A stretch of DNA of 64,000 nucleotides from Pseudomonas viciae (GCF_004786035.1 NZ_CP035088.1:4972001-5036000), one strand, 5' to 3'. Positions 30,822 through 38,795 are shown, counted from the first letter of the stretch. The notes: generated by a model from the letters alone, not told the origin. A program made the numbers and translations.

Positions 30822-32789
30822 ATGCGCTTATTCCTTTGCGAGAAACCCTCTCAAGGTCGAGACATCGCCAAAGTACTCGGAGCCACCCGTCGCGGCGAAG
30901 GCTGCCTGCTCGGTATCGAAACAGCCGTCACCTGGTGCATCGGCCACCTACTCGAAGCAGCCCCACCGGAAGCCTATGGCGAACAATACAAACGCTGGTC
31001 GCTGGAGCATTTGCCGATCATTCCCTTGGAGTGGAAAGTCGAGGTCAAGCCCAAAACTGCTACCCAATTCAAAGTCATCAAGCGCCTCCTAAAAGAAGCT
31101 TCCACCGTAGTGATCGCGACCGATGCTGATCGCGAAGGTGAGATGATCGCTCGCGAACTGCTGGAGCTCTGCAAGTATCGAGGCCCCATTCAAAGGCTCT
31201 GGTTATCCGCTCTCAATGAGACCTCCATCCGCAAGGCATTGTCCTCGCTGAAACCCGACCACGAGACCTTCCCCCTATACCATTCAGCCCTTGCCCGCAG
31301 CCGCGCTGACTGGTTGATCGGCATGAACCTCAGTCGCTTGTTTACCCTTCTCGGCCGGCAAGCGGGCTACGATGGTGTGCTGTCGGTTGGACGGGTCCAG
31401 ACACCGACATTACGTCTGGTGGTTGATCGGGATCGCGCAATTGCCAGCTTCATCCCCGTGCCTTACTGGCAGGTGGAGGTGCAGCTATCGTCGAGAGAGC
31501 AGCAGTTCCTTGCGTCGTGGTTACCACCAAGCTCGGGGCGGGATGAGGCAGGTCGTTGCCTGCAACAAGGGCTTGCCGTTAAGGCAGTCCAGGCGATCAA
31601 AGCAGGCAAAGTTGCCACGGTGCTCTCACTGCAGACTGAGCAGCTTCGCGAAGCGCCGCCCCTACCCTTTGACTTGAGCACGCTGCAAGAAGTCTGCTCA
31701 CGCAAGCTGGGGCTCGGCGTCCAAGAGGTGCTGAATATCGCCCAGGCCCTGTACGAAACACACAAGGCCACCACCTATCCGCGCAGTGATTGCCGCTATC
31801 TGCCAGAGAGTATGTTCAACGAGGTGCCCGCGGTGCTCGATGCCTTGCTCAAAACAGATCCCGCACTGCAACCCGCCTTAGACAAACTCAATCGATCATT
31901 GCGTTCACGGGTGTGGGACGATGCCAAGGTCACTGCGCATCACGGCATCATCCCTACCACCGCCCCCACGAATCTTGCGCGGATGTCCGAACCGGAGCGC
32001 AACGTCTACGAACTGATTCGCAGCCATTACCTAGCGCAATTCCTTCCTCACCATGAATTTGATCGCACCGAAGTCGAATTGGCGTGCGGCGGACAGCGGT
32101 TGACCACCGTGGGCAAGCAGATCCTGGTCCAGGGTTGGAAGAGCCTGCTCTACGACACCACAGAGGATGAAGAATCCGCTCAAAAGTCCCAGGTACTACC
32201 GGTTCTGCAACAGGGCACGCCGTGCAACGTGATAGACGCTGGACTCAAGGCCATGCGCACCGCGGCTCCCAAACCACTCACCGAGGGCGGTCTGATCAAA
32301 GCCATGAAAAACGTGGCCAAACTGGTCAGCGATCCACGGCTGAAACAGAAACTTCGAGACACCACCGGTATCGGTACCGAAGCCACGCGGGCCAACATCA
32401 TCAAGGGATTGATCGACCGTGGTTATTTGCTGAAGAAAAAACGCGCCTTGATGTCTTCGGCCGCGGCTCATACGCTGATCGAGGCGGTGCCTGCAGCGGT
32501 CGCAGATCCGGGAATGACGGCGATTTGGGAGCAGGCCCTGGACGAAATCGAAGCCGGACGCCTACCTCTTGATGCGTTCGTCGCCAAGCAAGCGAACTGG
32601 ATTGCGCAGCTGGTCGAGCATTGTGGAACGCTTAGACTGGTAGTGCCTACGGACAACGGGCCAGCCTGCCCAATGTGCAACGACACGATGCGCAAGCGTA
32701 AGGGGAAGTCCGGACCGTTCTGTTCTTGCGCCCGTTATCCTAACTGCAAGGGCACCTTGCCCATCAAAAACAAGGCCCAGCGCACCTGA
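30822..32789 (+). CDS. topB: DNA topoisomerase III
   Basis: Type IA topoisomerase of 655 residues that unlinks single-strand passages. The TOPRIM domain starts at residue 1 (RLFLCEKPSQGRDIAKVLG) and includes the metal-binding DADREGE near residue 102. The catalytic tyrosine is Tyr319 in TTYPRSD. A C-terminal zinc finger begins near residue 616 with CPMC and continues FCSCARYPNCKG. Length agrees with E. coli TopB (653). ICE-borne topB genes next to ssb are a constant feature of this element class. Confidence 0.95.
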   Translation: MRLFLCEKPSQGRDIAKVLGATRRGEGCLLGIETAVTWCIGHLLEAAPPEAYGEQYKRWSLEHLPIIPLEWKVEVKPKTATQFKVIKRLLKEASTVVIATDADREGEMIARELLELCKYRGPIQRLWLSALNETSIRKALSSLKPDHETFPLYHSALARSRADWLIGMNLSRLFTLLGRQAGYDGVLSVGRVQTPTLRLVVDRDRAIASFIPVPYWQVEVQLSSREQQFLASWLPPSSGRDEAGRCLQQGLAVKAVQAIKAGKVATVLSLQTEQLREAPPLPFDLSTLQEVCSRKLGLGVQEVLNIAQALYETHKATTYPRSDCRYLPESMFNEVPAVLDALLKTDPALQPALDKLNRSLRSRVWDDAKVTAHHGIIPTTAPTNLARMSEPERNVYELIRSHYLAQFLPHHEFDRTEVELACGGQRLTTVGKQILVQGWKSLLYDTTEDEESAQKSQVLPVLQQGTPCNVIDAGLKAMRTAAPKPLTEGGLIKAMKNVAKLVSDPRLKQKLRDTTGIGTEATRANIIKGLIDRGYLLKKKRALMSSAAAHTLIEAVPAAVADPGMTAIWEQALDEIEAGRLPLDAFVAKQANWIAQLVEHCGTLRLVVPTDNGPACPMCNDTMRKRKGKSGPFCSCARYPNCKGTLPIKNKAQRT

Positions 32790-32824
32790 TACTGATCCGT
32801 ACGACTCTGAGATCGATGCGCGGG

Positions 32825-33178
32825 TTAGTGCATCATCAACGGCCGCTGGTCCTGCTCCAACTCGCTCAAGGGCTGTCCGATTTCACGGGCCAAGGCGATA
32901 CCTGCCGAGATCCATATCTGCCCCAGTTCGTTGAACGCTTTCAGATGAGCAGGACTCTCATTGAGCCAGTGAACAAGACTGTCGAAGTGTTCGGGGTTGC
33001 CCGGGGAATCATGGATCTCGATGACCAGTTCCACTGCTCGATCCCAAATGGGGTCCATGACGTCCTCGCTCTCATCTTCCATGCTCAACCAGTCCTCACC
33101 TTCATTCACACTGACCACTACGCCTCTGGAGCCCAAAGGACCAGAAACCACGTCGCGGTAAATGTCGATTTCAGTCAA
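32825..33178 (-). CDS. Small acidic protein with FecR N-terminal-like (DUF4880-like) segment
   Basis: A 117-residue acidic protein on the strand opposite to topB. Residues about 45-92 (DRAVELVIEIHDSPGN, then FDSLVHWLNESPAHLKAFNELGQIW) closely follow the pattern of the N-terminal domain of FecR-type anti-sigma factors, in which a Trp-containing helix contacts the sigma factor. No FecR sensor domain or membrane segment follows, so this is a stand-alone version. The start is a TTG with only a weak ribosome binding site. It is divergently arranged with an XRE regulator 95 bases away. Anti-sigma activity is inference. Confidence 0.65.
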   Translation of the reverse strand: MTEIDIYRDVVSGPLGSRGVVVSVNEGEDWLSMEDESEDVMDPIWDRAVELVIEIHDSPGNPEHFDSLVHWLNESPAHLKAFNELGQIWISAGIALAREIGQPLSELEQDQRPLMMH

Positions 33179-33239
33179 AATAACAACCCATGTAGTCGAT
33201 ATTCAACTTTTAAGGATGTTCATGTCAACGAGTCTTTGC

Positions 33240-33256
33240 TCAACCATTCGGGTTGA
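33240..33256 (+). promoter_or_regulatory. Inverted repeat before the XRE regulator, candidate operator
   Basis: TCAACC, spacer ATTCG, GGTTGA, with 6-base perfect arms, in the divergent space between the FecR-N-like gene and the XRE gene, 17 bases before the preferred TTG start. A short palindrome here suits binding by the dimeric XRE protein. Confidence 0.4.
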
Positions 33257-33273
33257 ACTGGAGAACTCATCAC

Positions 33274-33615
33274 TTGGCACATAAGCATCCCACCCAAACC
33301 CAAATCGGGCGCATGATCGCGAAGCACCGAACCGAGCGCCATCTGACCCAGGAAGAGGTCGCTGAACGCTTGGGGATCGGCAGCGAAGCGATATCGCGCC
33401 TGGAGCGAGGGGTGGTGGAGCTGTCCGTCGCCAAACTGATGCAATTGGCGGACATCTTCGACTGTCGAATGGATGAATTGCTGACGGAGTCCAGCAGTCG
33501 CCCCAACGACCAGAGTCAGATGATCATGGGGCTGCTGAGCGGACTGAAAGAACATGATCGCGCCTTTATCCTCGCCACCGTCGAACAGTTGGCCGCTCAT
33601 CTCGGAAGTAAGTGA
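33274..33615 (+). CDS. XRE-family helix-turn-helix regulator
   Basis: A 113-residue Cro/CI-type regulator. The HTH is IGRMIAKHRTERHLTQEEVAERLGIGSEAISRLERG, read in segments, followed by SVAKLMQLADIFDCRMDELL, the standard XRE fold. The C-terminal third is helical and may dimerise. The frame is open from a TTG at 33253, but the TTG at 33274 has GGAG ten bases upstream and is preferred. It probably regulates itself and the divergent FecR-N-like gene. Confidence 0.85.
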   Translation: MAHKHPTQTQIGRMIAKHRTERHLTQEEVAERLGIGSEAISRLERGVVELSVAKLMQLADIFDCRMDELLTESSSRPNDQSQMIMGLLSGLKEHDRAFILATVEQLAAHLGSK

Positions 33616-33672
33616 GCATTGGCCTCTGGCTTGACGCTGTGACGCTCTTTCTGCTGTAGTCATTCGGGTTCA

Positions 33673-33730
33673 TCGCCGTTGGCGACCCAAGACCGATTAG
33701 CTCCGGGCAGCTCGGTCGGACTCGATGAGT
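33673..33730 (+). ncRNA. Partial copy (C) of the repeated ICE leader RNA element
   Basis: Contains the last three hairpins of the element described at 34155. The hairpins are TCGCC/GGCGA (33673-33685), conserved unpaired CCCAA (33686-33690), a 27-base hairpin GACCGA...TCGGTC (33691-33717) with internal ATTAGC, and ACTC/GAGT (33720-33730). The stems differ in sequence from the other copies while base pairing is kept. No gene follows directly. A further CCGCTTCGGCGGT at 33829-33841, identical to part of copy B, suggests rearranged or nested copies. Confidence 0.6.
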
Positions 33731-33787
33731 TCGGAGCCTTCTTCTCCGTGGATCATATTCCGCCCTCATGCGTTGCTGATCGTGGCA

Positions 33788-33832
33788 GCGGATGACCACT
33801 GCTGCCGCACAGCGACAGCAGTGGTCATCCGC
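33788..33832 (+). repeat. Perfect 17-bp-arm inverted repeat
   Basis: Arms 33788-33804 (GCGGATGACCACTGCTG) and 33816-33832 are exact reverse complements with an 11-base loop. It lies in the non-coding stretch 33616-34154, between leader-RNA copies C and A. The stem is long enough to be an RNA hairpin, protein-binding site or minimal mobile repeat. Confidence 0.75.
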
Positions 33833-34154
33833 TTCGGCGGTCGTATTCAATTCCGGAGCCCGCCGGCGAAACACTGGGCACCCTTTGTGCGCGGATGCGT
33901 GCCAGTACGTTCCGATCCAGGCCACGACAAGGGTCGGTTGGCGAATCGTTACGCAGTGAAGCAAGCTTTGCGAGGAGCTTTTCGACTGCATAAGATCGCC
34001 AAAGGTGGCTTGTCTCTTCCTCGCCTGGCGACACAGCCAGGCTTGCTCTTCATTTTTTTCATTCCAGTGATTGCCACTGTATTCCGGGTGTAAAAAATCG
34101 GGTTGCAGCGTCTTGACGCTCCCCTTTGACAGGCTTATAGAAAGGGCGTGGTCC

Positions 34155-34285
34155 GCTGTCGTTGACAGCCCAGCCCAGGTAGCCAGAACCTTCAAGGCTA
34201 CGCCACGTTTGTGGTGGTTTACCCAAGTGCGATTAGCGTTCGGAAGCTCGCACGGTTACCGCTTCAGCGGTGATGAATGCCCACT
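34155..34285 (+). ncRNA. Structured leader RNA element, copy A, upstream of the STY4534 gene
   Basis: Five consecutive hairpins can be drawn: P1 GCTGTC/GACAGC (34155-34169); P2 GTAGCC/GGCTAC (34179-34201) with loop AGAACCTTCAA; P3 GCCAC/GTGGT (34202-34215); unpaired CCCAA; P4 GTGCGA/TCGCAC (34227-34253); P5 ACCGC/GCGGT (34258-34271) with loop TTCA; then GATGAATGCCCACT. Copy B at 56980 has the same order and near-identical loops, with paired changes in P3, and copy C has paired changes in P4. This is good evidence for a functional RNA. The Rfam radC RNA family, a candidate cis-regulatory RNA of mobile islands, may be this or a relative; I could not check. Confidence 0.75.
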
Positions 34286-34413
34286 CCCCCCCTGTCTACG
34301 GACTTTTGCCGCAGACATCCTTCTGCTGTAGCGCTGTTCACCCAGACGCATCGTCCTGTTCGTCATCGGTTTACCGATGGCGGGTCGTTCATTGCGGATC
34401 TTCACCTTACCCA

Positions 34414-34442
34414 CCCTGACGGGGCTCACTTTCCTGTCAGGG
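34414..34442 (+). promoter_or_regulatory. Start-proximal hairpin of the STY4534 gene (L1)
   Basis: CCCTGAC (34414-34420) pairs with GTCAGGG (34436-34442), with a 15-base loop. It lies 41 bases before the ATG at 34484. It shares the CCC...GGG outline with hairpins before radC, the 57238 gene and ardC. Confidence 0.5.
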
Positions 34443-34483
34443 ATCGTGCGTCGCCGTTTTTTTCTTGAAACAGGAGAACCACC

Positions 34484-35041
34484 ATGGCCCACGCCAACCA
34501 CCCCCAAGAAGCGACCACTTACTTCAATCTACACACCGCCGGTATCGGCTATCTCAACCGTGTTCGTGAAGTACAGGTTCGCCGCGGACAGCCGTTCATG
34601 GCCTGTGATATTGCAGCCCTGCACGGTGCTAGCGATGCGGTGGAATACACCCGCTTCGATTGCAAGGTCGCTGGAGGCGAAGCAGAACGTTTGATTCGCC
34701 TCTACATGGACGCCGTCAACGCTGAGAAAAAGGTGTTGCTGTCGTTTCGTATCGGCGACCTGTGGATCGACCCCTTTCTCTACGAGAAGGGCACCAAACA
34801 AGGTCAACCAGGCGCCAGCCTGAAAGGTCGTTTGCTGTTCATCGACTGGATCAAAGTCAACGGCACGCTCGAGTACAAAGCGCCCGCCAGGCAGGAAGCA
34901 ACAGCACCTGCTGAGCAGGCGCCTACCAATGAGTCCGCTCCAACCTCGGCTGATACCGAAGCTGAAGAGAACGAACCCGAAGCCAAACCTTCGCCACGCA
35001 CGGCTCGCCGTGGCTCTACTCAAACCGCTCAGTCCGCCTGA
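34484..35041 (+). CDS. STY4534-family (DUF3577) ICE replication protein
   Basis: A 185-residue protein of the STY4534/DUF3577 family. The N-terminal 130 residues are conserved: TYFNLHTAGIGYLNRVREV, FMACDIAALHGASD, then DPFLYEKGTKQGQPGASLKGRLLFI. It resembles a single-strand-binding or OB-like accessory protein. The last 55 residues are a low-complexity Ala/Glu/Pro/Thr tail. A strong AGGAG precedes the ATG. It is preceded by an unusually long leader carrying structured RNA and is followed by an intrinsic terminator, so it is a monocistronic, probably RNA-regulated gene. Confidence 0.87.
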   Translation: MAHANHPQEATTYFNLHTAGIGYLNRVREVQVRRGQPFMACDIAALHGASDAVEYTRFDCKVAGGEAERLIRLYMDAVNAEKKVLLSFRIGDLWIDPFLYEKGTKQGQPGASLKGRLLFIDWIKVNGTLEYKAPARQEATAPAEQAPTNESAPTSADTEAEENEPEAKPSPRTARRGSTQTAQSA

Positions 35042-35064
35042 ACGGTTCGTAACGCCCTCACCAA

Positions 35065-35090
35065 GGCGCTCCTTTGAGCGCCTTTTTTTT
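35065..35090 (+). terminator. Rho-independent terminator after the STY4534 gene
   Basis: Stem GGCGCTC (35065-35071), loop CTTT, GAGCGCC (35076-35082), followed by eight T. Classical intrinsic terminator 24 bases after the stop codon. Confidence 0.92.
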
Positions 35091-35111
35091 AACCGACATA
35101 GGAGTCCTCTC

Positions 35112-35369
35112 ATGGAATCCTTCTGGCTTTGCGACGAATGCTTGTTCGCTGCCGCTTATGAGGACTACGGCGCGATTTCGCTCTACTACACGGTGGATCA
35201 AATCGCTCAACGCATCGCCGCTCTCCAAGCTGGATTGGCTCGACTGATGCCCATCAGCGCCGACTTCGATGCCGAGGCCGGCTGGGGAGTCAAAGCCTTT
35301 TCCTCGCTGCCCTGCGATGGCTGCGGCTCTCCCCTACACGGTCAACGTCACCAGTTCACCAGGTTGTAA
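35112..35369 (+). CDS. Small CxxC-type zinc-binding-like ICE protein
   Basis: An 85-residue protein with two cysteine pairs: CDEC near the N-terminus (residues 7-10) and CDGC near the C-terminus (residues about 72-75), consistent with a single structural zinc site. Between them is a helical part ([20 protein letters not shown]). GGAG lies about seven bases before the ATG. Family unknown to me; small Cys-rich proteins at this place are common in related islands. It sits alone between a terminator and the radC leader. Confidence 0.65.
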   Translation: MESFWLCDECLFAAAYEDYGAISLYYTVDQIAQRIAALQAGLARLMPISADFDAEAGWGVKAFSSLPCDGCGSPLHGQRHQFTRL

Positions 35370-35393
35370 ACAGCCTACAACCGCAACTTCATA

Positions 35394-35424
35394 CCCACCG
35401 AGGGGACATCACTCCCCTTGGGTG
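35394..35424 (+). promoter_or_regulatory. Start-proximal hairpin of the RadC gene (L2)
   Basis: CACC plus AGGGGA (35396-35406) pair with TCCCCT plus GGTG (35413-35424) around loop CATCAC, flanked by CCC and GGG. It lies 35 bases before the radC ATG and has the same layout as L1, L3 and L4. Confidence 0.5.
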
Positions 35425-35458
35425 TGAGCCCCTGAAGATCCAATTCGGAGGCACTACC

Positions 35459-35953
35459 ATGAGCAATCAACTCACCCTGATTGACACAACTGAGCTTGAG
35501 ACTGATCGGCTCGCGCAAGAAAACCGCGTGATCGATGAAGCACTGCATATTCTGGATCGTCGGTTGTTCAGTCGCGGACCCGGTCTGACCTCTCCCGACG
35601 TCGTGGCTTCGTTCCTGAAACTGCATTTAGCTCAGCAGGATCATGAAGTCTTCGGCGTGATCTTTCTTGATGCCAAGCACCGAGTGCTGACGTTCGAAGT
35701 GCTCTTTCACGGCAGCATTGATGGGGCCAGCGTATACCCCCGCCAGGTCGTTAAGCGCTCCATGGCCCATAACGCCGCAGGCGCCATTTTTGTTCACAAC
35801 CACCCCTCTGGTTGCACCGAACCCAGCCAAGCAGATCGCATTCTGACCGTTCGGTTGAAGGAGGCCTTGGCGCTGATCGAAGTGCGTGTATTGGACCACT
35901 TCATCGTGGGCGAAGGTCGTCCGCTGTCCTTTGCCGAGTACGGTTGGCTTTAA
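35459..35953 (+). CDS. radC: RadC-family JAB-domain protein
   Basis: A 164-residue RadC/JAMM-fold protein. The metal-binding motif HNHPSG (His113, His115) with the downstream Ser and Asp of PSQAD is intact. The C-terminus is [19 protein letters not shown], typical of the family. At 164 residues it is the short mobile-element version lacking the N-terminal HhH region of chromosomal RadC (about 220 residues). Despite the name, the role in DNA repair is unproven; island copies may act in anti-restriction or element processing. The gene has its own leader hairpin, and a hairpin follows it. Confidence 0.9.
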   Translation: MSNQLTLIDTTELETDRLAQENRVIDEALHILDRRLFSRGPGLTSPDVVASFLKLHLAQQDHEVFGVIFLDAKHRVLTFEVLFHGSIDGASVYPRQVVKRSMAHNAAGAIFVHNHPSGCTEPSQADRILTVRLKEALALIEVRVLDHFIVGEGRPLSFAEYGWL

Positions 35954-35960
35954 CCCTTAC

Positions 35961-35978
35961 AGGCACCCTCGGGTGCCT
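35961..35978 (+). terminator. Hairpin after radC, weak terminator candidate
   Basis: AGGCACC and GGTGCCT with a four-base loop CTCG just after the radC stop, followed by TGTTCATTGTT, which is T-rich but not a U-run. Possible partial terminator. Confidence 0.45.
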
Positions 35979-36006
35979 TGTTCATTGTTAGCCTGGAGAA
36001 CCTCTT

Positions 36007-36756
36007 ATGAACCCTATCCATCAAGTCTCCGCGCTGCGGGTAGATTCAAATCCTTTTATGCGTGGCTATCACAGCCTGGCTATCGAGCGGCTGCTGCAAA
36101 TCACCTATGACAACTACTGCCCACCCTGCCTTCGCCCCTTGCATCACTCACAAGCCCATCTGTCCGACGATGAACTGCAACTGTTGTCCTGCGTATTCAA
36201 TGACGATTTCGCCCTGATCAGCGAAGGCCAATCCATTCCGGACGAACTGGATGACCGCTGCCAGTCTATCGGACAGGTCCGCCAAGTCATCTACTCGGTG
36301 ATCGGTGAAAGACTCAGCCAGAAGCACCATGTCGGTGACCTGTACTCTCTGGAAGAAGCTCAAACCGTGATCCGTCACTTGAGCTTCGAAACCGGGCACT
36401 ACAGTCGGTCCTGGGAGATCAGTACGGCCCATCTTCCCGCAGAGGCGATGTCTTATCTGCAGGAACGGGTGTCCAACGAGCCCAAGCTAACGGGGCTGTT
36501 TTTCGAGCTGTTCACATTGCCAGACTGCGACGGCATCGGATGCAAGCTGATCGGCACACCCTGGACCGATGAGCACCTGTTGAAAATCGACAGCGGTTCT
36601 TACTTGTCCCTCAGACAACAACAACTCGATGCCGGTACGCCAGAAGCCTTGGTCAAGGTGTTGTACCTGGCGGCGTTGGCGGATGTGCGAATGTTGATCT
36701 TCGACCCCTGGGCATCCGTCTTACCCGGACTCGAGGTTTTCAACGAACAACCATGA
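36007..36756 (+). CDS. ICE protein of unknown function
   Basis: A 249-residue protein that I do not recognise. GGAG is eight bases before the ATG. It has no signal peptide or membrane segment. It is rich in Asp, Glu, Leu and Gln, with a central region DRCQSIGQVRQVIYSVIGERLSQ and a C-terminal half containing LFFELFTLPDCDGIGCKLIGTPW. It lies between radC and pilL. Related islands often carry a hypothetical gene of this size here, so the gene is very likely real. Confidence 0.75.
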   Translation: MNPIHQVSALRVDSNPFMRGYHSLAIERLLQITYDNYCPPCLRPLHHSQAHLSDDELQLLSCVFNDDFALISEGQSIPDELDDRCQSIGQVRQVIYSVIGERLSQKHHVGDLYSLEEAQTVIRHLSFETGHYSRSWEISTAHLPAEAMSYLQERVSNEPKLTGLFFELFTLPDCDGIGCKLIGTPWTDEHLLKIDSGSYLSLRQQQLDAGTPEALVKVLYLAALADVRMLIFDPWASVLPGLEVFNEQP

Positions 36757-36814
36757 AACGTGCCGCAGTAATACGCGGCTCCCTGAATCGCCTTTCTCAC
36801 TGAATCACCCTTCC

Positions 36815-36850
36815 CCTCATGTCAGGTTCTGCACTGAATCTGACATGAGG
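36815..36850 (+). promoter_or_regulatory. 11-bp-arm inverted repeat overlapping the pilL ribosome binding site
   Basis: CCTCATGTCAG (36815-36825) and CTGACATGAGG (36840-36850) are perfect complements around a 14-base loop. The 3' arm includes the GAGG that should bind the ribosome for the pilL ATG at 36859. As RNA, the stem would hide the ribosome binding site of the first transfer gene; as DNA, it could be an operator. Confidence 0.6.
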
Positions 36851-36858
36851 ATCTTTCC

Positions 36859-37401
36859 ATGACCCGCTTTTTCACGCCGATTTGCCTGCTGGGCGCACTG
36901 AGCGCGTGTACTGCACAAGTCCCCAATACATCGCCACCCAAACCATCGACCGAGAGTGAGATGAGTCGGGGCCCATCCAAAATGGGTGCGGATGATGACG
37001 GTCATCAGGCAGAACTTCGCTATGGCCGCTATACGTTGGTGAGCACCGCAGCCACCACGGAGCAACGGGACCTTCTCGCCCAGATCATCGACGTAAACAT
37101 TCCGTCGAACCTGAGTCCTTCGGTGCAGGATGCGCTGCACTATGTGCTGCTGCGCTCGGGTTATTCGCTCTGTCCTGATGCCGCGTCAATGAAAGTGCTC
37201 TTCAGCCGTCCATTGCCGGCGGCTCACTACCGACTTGGTCCGATTCCTTTGCGCGGCGCACTTCAAGTGCTGGCCGGTCCGGCCTGGCAACTCACGGTCG
37301 ACGACTTCAACCGCTCAGTCTGCTTCGAGCCACAAAAAGTCGACACCCGCGCCACGCCAGTCGCCTCTACTTCGTCCCGCCAGCCGGGGACTCGCCCATG
37401 A
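36859..37401 (+). CDS. pilL: PilL-type conjugative lipoprotein
   Basis: A 180-residue outer-membrane lipoprotein of the ICE PilL N-terminal family. The N-terminus (TRFFTPICLLGALSAC) is a lipoprotein signal with LSAC lipobox (Cys at 17). The conserved domain covers GRYTLVSTAATTEQRDLL and PSVQDALHYVLLRSGYSLC, with an AMIN/secretin-like fold, followed by a Ser/Pro-rich tail. It is the first gene of the transfer block. In PAPI-1-like islands pilL heads a type IVB pilus cluster; here no other pil genes follow, only the secretion apparatus. Its stop overlaps the next gene by four bases. Confidence 0.85.
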   Translation: MTRFFTPICLLGALSACTAQVPNTSPPKPSTESEMSRGPSKMGADDDGHQAELRYGRYTLVSTAATTEQRDLLAQIIDVNIPSNLSPSVQDALHYVLLRSGYSLCPDAASMKVLFSRPLPAAHYRLGPIPLRGALQVLAGPAWQLTVDDFNRSVCFEPQKVDTRATPVASTSSRQPGTRP

Positions 37402-38066
37402 AACCTGCAACGTTTCAAACCCTGATCGTTGGAGGGCTGTGCCTGGCTGTCGCGGGCCTGAGTGGCGGTTTATATAACCAAACTCAGCGCATGGCGGCGT
37501 TACAGGACAGTAGCGCCCAACACCAACAGATTCTAGATACCCTGCAGCATGACTCGAACGCTCTCAAGGATACGCAGGAAAAATTGCACTACACAGTGAA
37601 AGACCTGAGACAGATGGTCGATGCCGGCGAGCAACAAGCCAGTGTCCTCGACCCGATGCTGGATCAGTGGGCACAAGAAATTCAGGAACTGCGCGACGGT
37701 CTGGCCGCCCGAGCTACCGAGGCAGACATGACTGCGTTACGGGCACGCCTGGAGCAGATCGAGAAGCAGCTCCTGGACCTCAACTCCAGACCACCACTAC
37801 CACCGCCACCCTCTGCTGCCAAACCGAAAAAAACCGCTCTACCCAAGCTCATCCCACTCCTGCCTCCATTTTCGGTGTTGGGTGTTGAGTCCCGCGGTGG
37901 AGAGCGCTTTCTGGCGATTACCCCGCATGACAGTCGCACTCTCGCTGATGTTCGACTGCTGCATAGCGGCGAGCAATCAAACACCTGGCGCTTGAAAGCG
38001 CTGGAACCCACCTCGGCCATTTTTGCGGTGACCGAGCATCCAGACCAAACCGTGCAGTTTCCTTGA
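37398..38066 (+). CDS. ICE membrane-anchored coiled-coil protein
   Basis: A 222-residue protein with one N-terminal membrane segment (about 8-25) followed by a long coiled coil (about 28-130, many Gln, Leu, Glu), a Pro-rich stretch PPLPPPP near 137-143, and a small C-terminal domain (about 160-220; FSVLGVESRGGERFLAI). The layout suits an inner-membrane protein reaching into the periplasm, with a C-terminal domain like those of PilP/TraP-type proteins. Translationally coupled to pilL. Exact family not recognised. Confidence 0.72.
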   Translation: MKPATFQTLIVGGLCLAVAGLSGGLYNQTQRMAALQDSSAQHQQILDTLQHDSNALKDTQEKLHYTVKDLRQMVDAGEQQASVLDPMLDQWAQEIQELRDGLAARATEADMTALRARLEQIEKQLLDLNSRPPLPPPPSAAKPKKTALPKLIPLLPPFSVLGVESRGGERFLAITPHDSRTLADVRLLHSGEQSNTWRLKALEPTSAIFAVTEHPDQTVQFP

Positions 38067-38075
38067 GCAATTGGC

Positions 38076-38795
38076 ATGAACAGAGCGCTGCTAGCAACCG
38101 TATTCTGCCTCGCGTCAATGATTGCCATTGGCTCTGCACACGGAGAAACCGCTGCGATCCACTCGCAGATTCAGGACACTCAGTCCATTCCCTTAGAGCG
38201 CTCCAGCACGGCACAGGCTGCGACCTGGGGATTGTCAGAGCAGGAGTGGTCACGCTTCGAGCAAATCCAAGCGGGCCCTCGCGGTTTCTGGAGCCCAAAT
38301 CTCGATCCATTGACGGCACTCGGGGTCGAAGCCGAAACCGATCAGGAGCGCCAGCGTTATGCCGAGTTGCAAGTCACGCTGGAGGCTAAACGCGCCGAGC
38401 GCGAACTGGCCTACCAGAACGCTTATACCGCCGCCTGGGCCAAGCTGTTTCCCGGGCTGCTGCCGATCCAGGGCATGGCGTCCGTGTCCCCTGCCAGCTC
38501 ACCCGTCGCACCTCGCCCAGCCTTATTCGTGGAGGACCAATGCCAACCGTGTATCGCCGAAGCGCTGCGCCTGCAAAGCAGTGACACAGCGTTCGACATC
38601 TACCTGGTGGGCAGCCAAGGCAAGGATGAACCGGTCCGCACCTGGGCGCGGCAAGCAGGCATCGACCCGACTCGGGTTCAACGCCGACAGATCACCCTGA
38701 ATCATGACCGCGGCCACTGGTTCAGCCTGGGCGCGCCGGGGCCGCTGCCCGCCACGTTCCAACAGGTGAATGGACAATGGCAGCGTCTCGACTGA
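38076..38795 (+). CDS. TIGR03759 (PFL_4693) ICE protein
   Basis: A 239-residue exported protein of the TIGR03759 family. A signal peptide (about 1-23, ending AHG) precedes WGLSEQEWSRFEQIQAGPRGFWSPNLDPLTALG, the most conserved part of the family (read in segments). A C-terminal thioredoxin-like section contains CQPC (VEDQCQPCIAEAL), suggesting disulfide chemistry or structural cysteines in the periplasm. It overlaps the next gene by 19 bases. Confidence 0.87.
   Translation: MNRALLATVFCLASMIAIGSAHGETAAIHSQIQDTQSIPLERSSTAQAATWGLSEQEWSRFEQIQAGPRGFWSPNLDPLTALGVEAETDQERQRYAELQVTLEAKRAERELAYQNAYTAAWAKLFPGLLPIQGMASVSPASSPVAPRPALFVEDQCQPCIAEALRLQSSDTAFDIYLVGSQGKDEPVRTWARQAGIDPTRVQRRQITLNHDRGHWFSLGAPGPLPATFQQVNGQWQRLD

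Noticed and set aside
33725..34195. Open frames across the non-coding region before the STY4534 gene (both strands)
   Set aside because: They run through inverted repeats and RNA-like hairpins and show no protein features.
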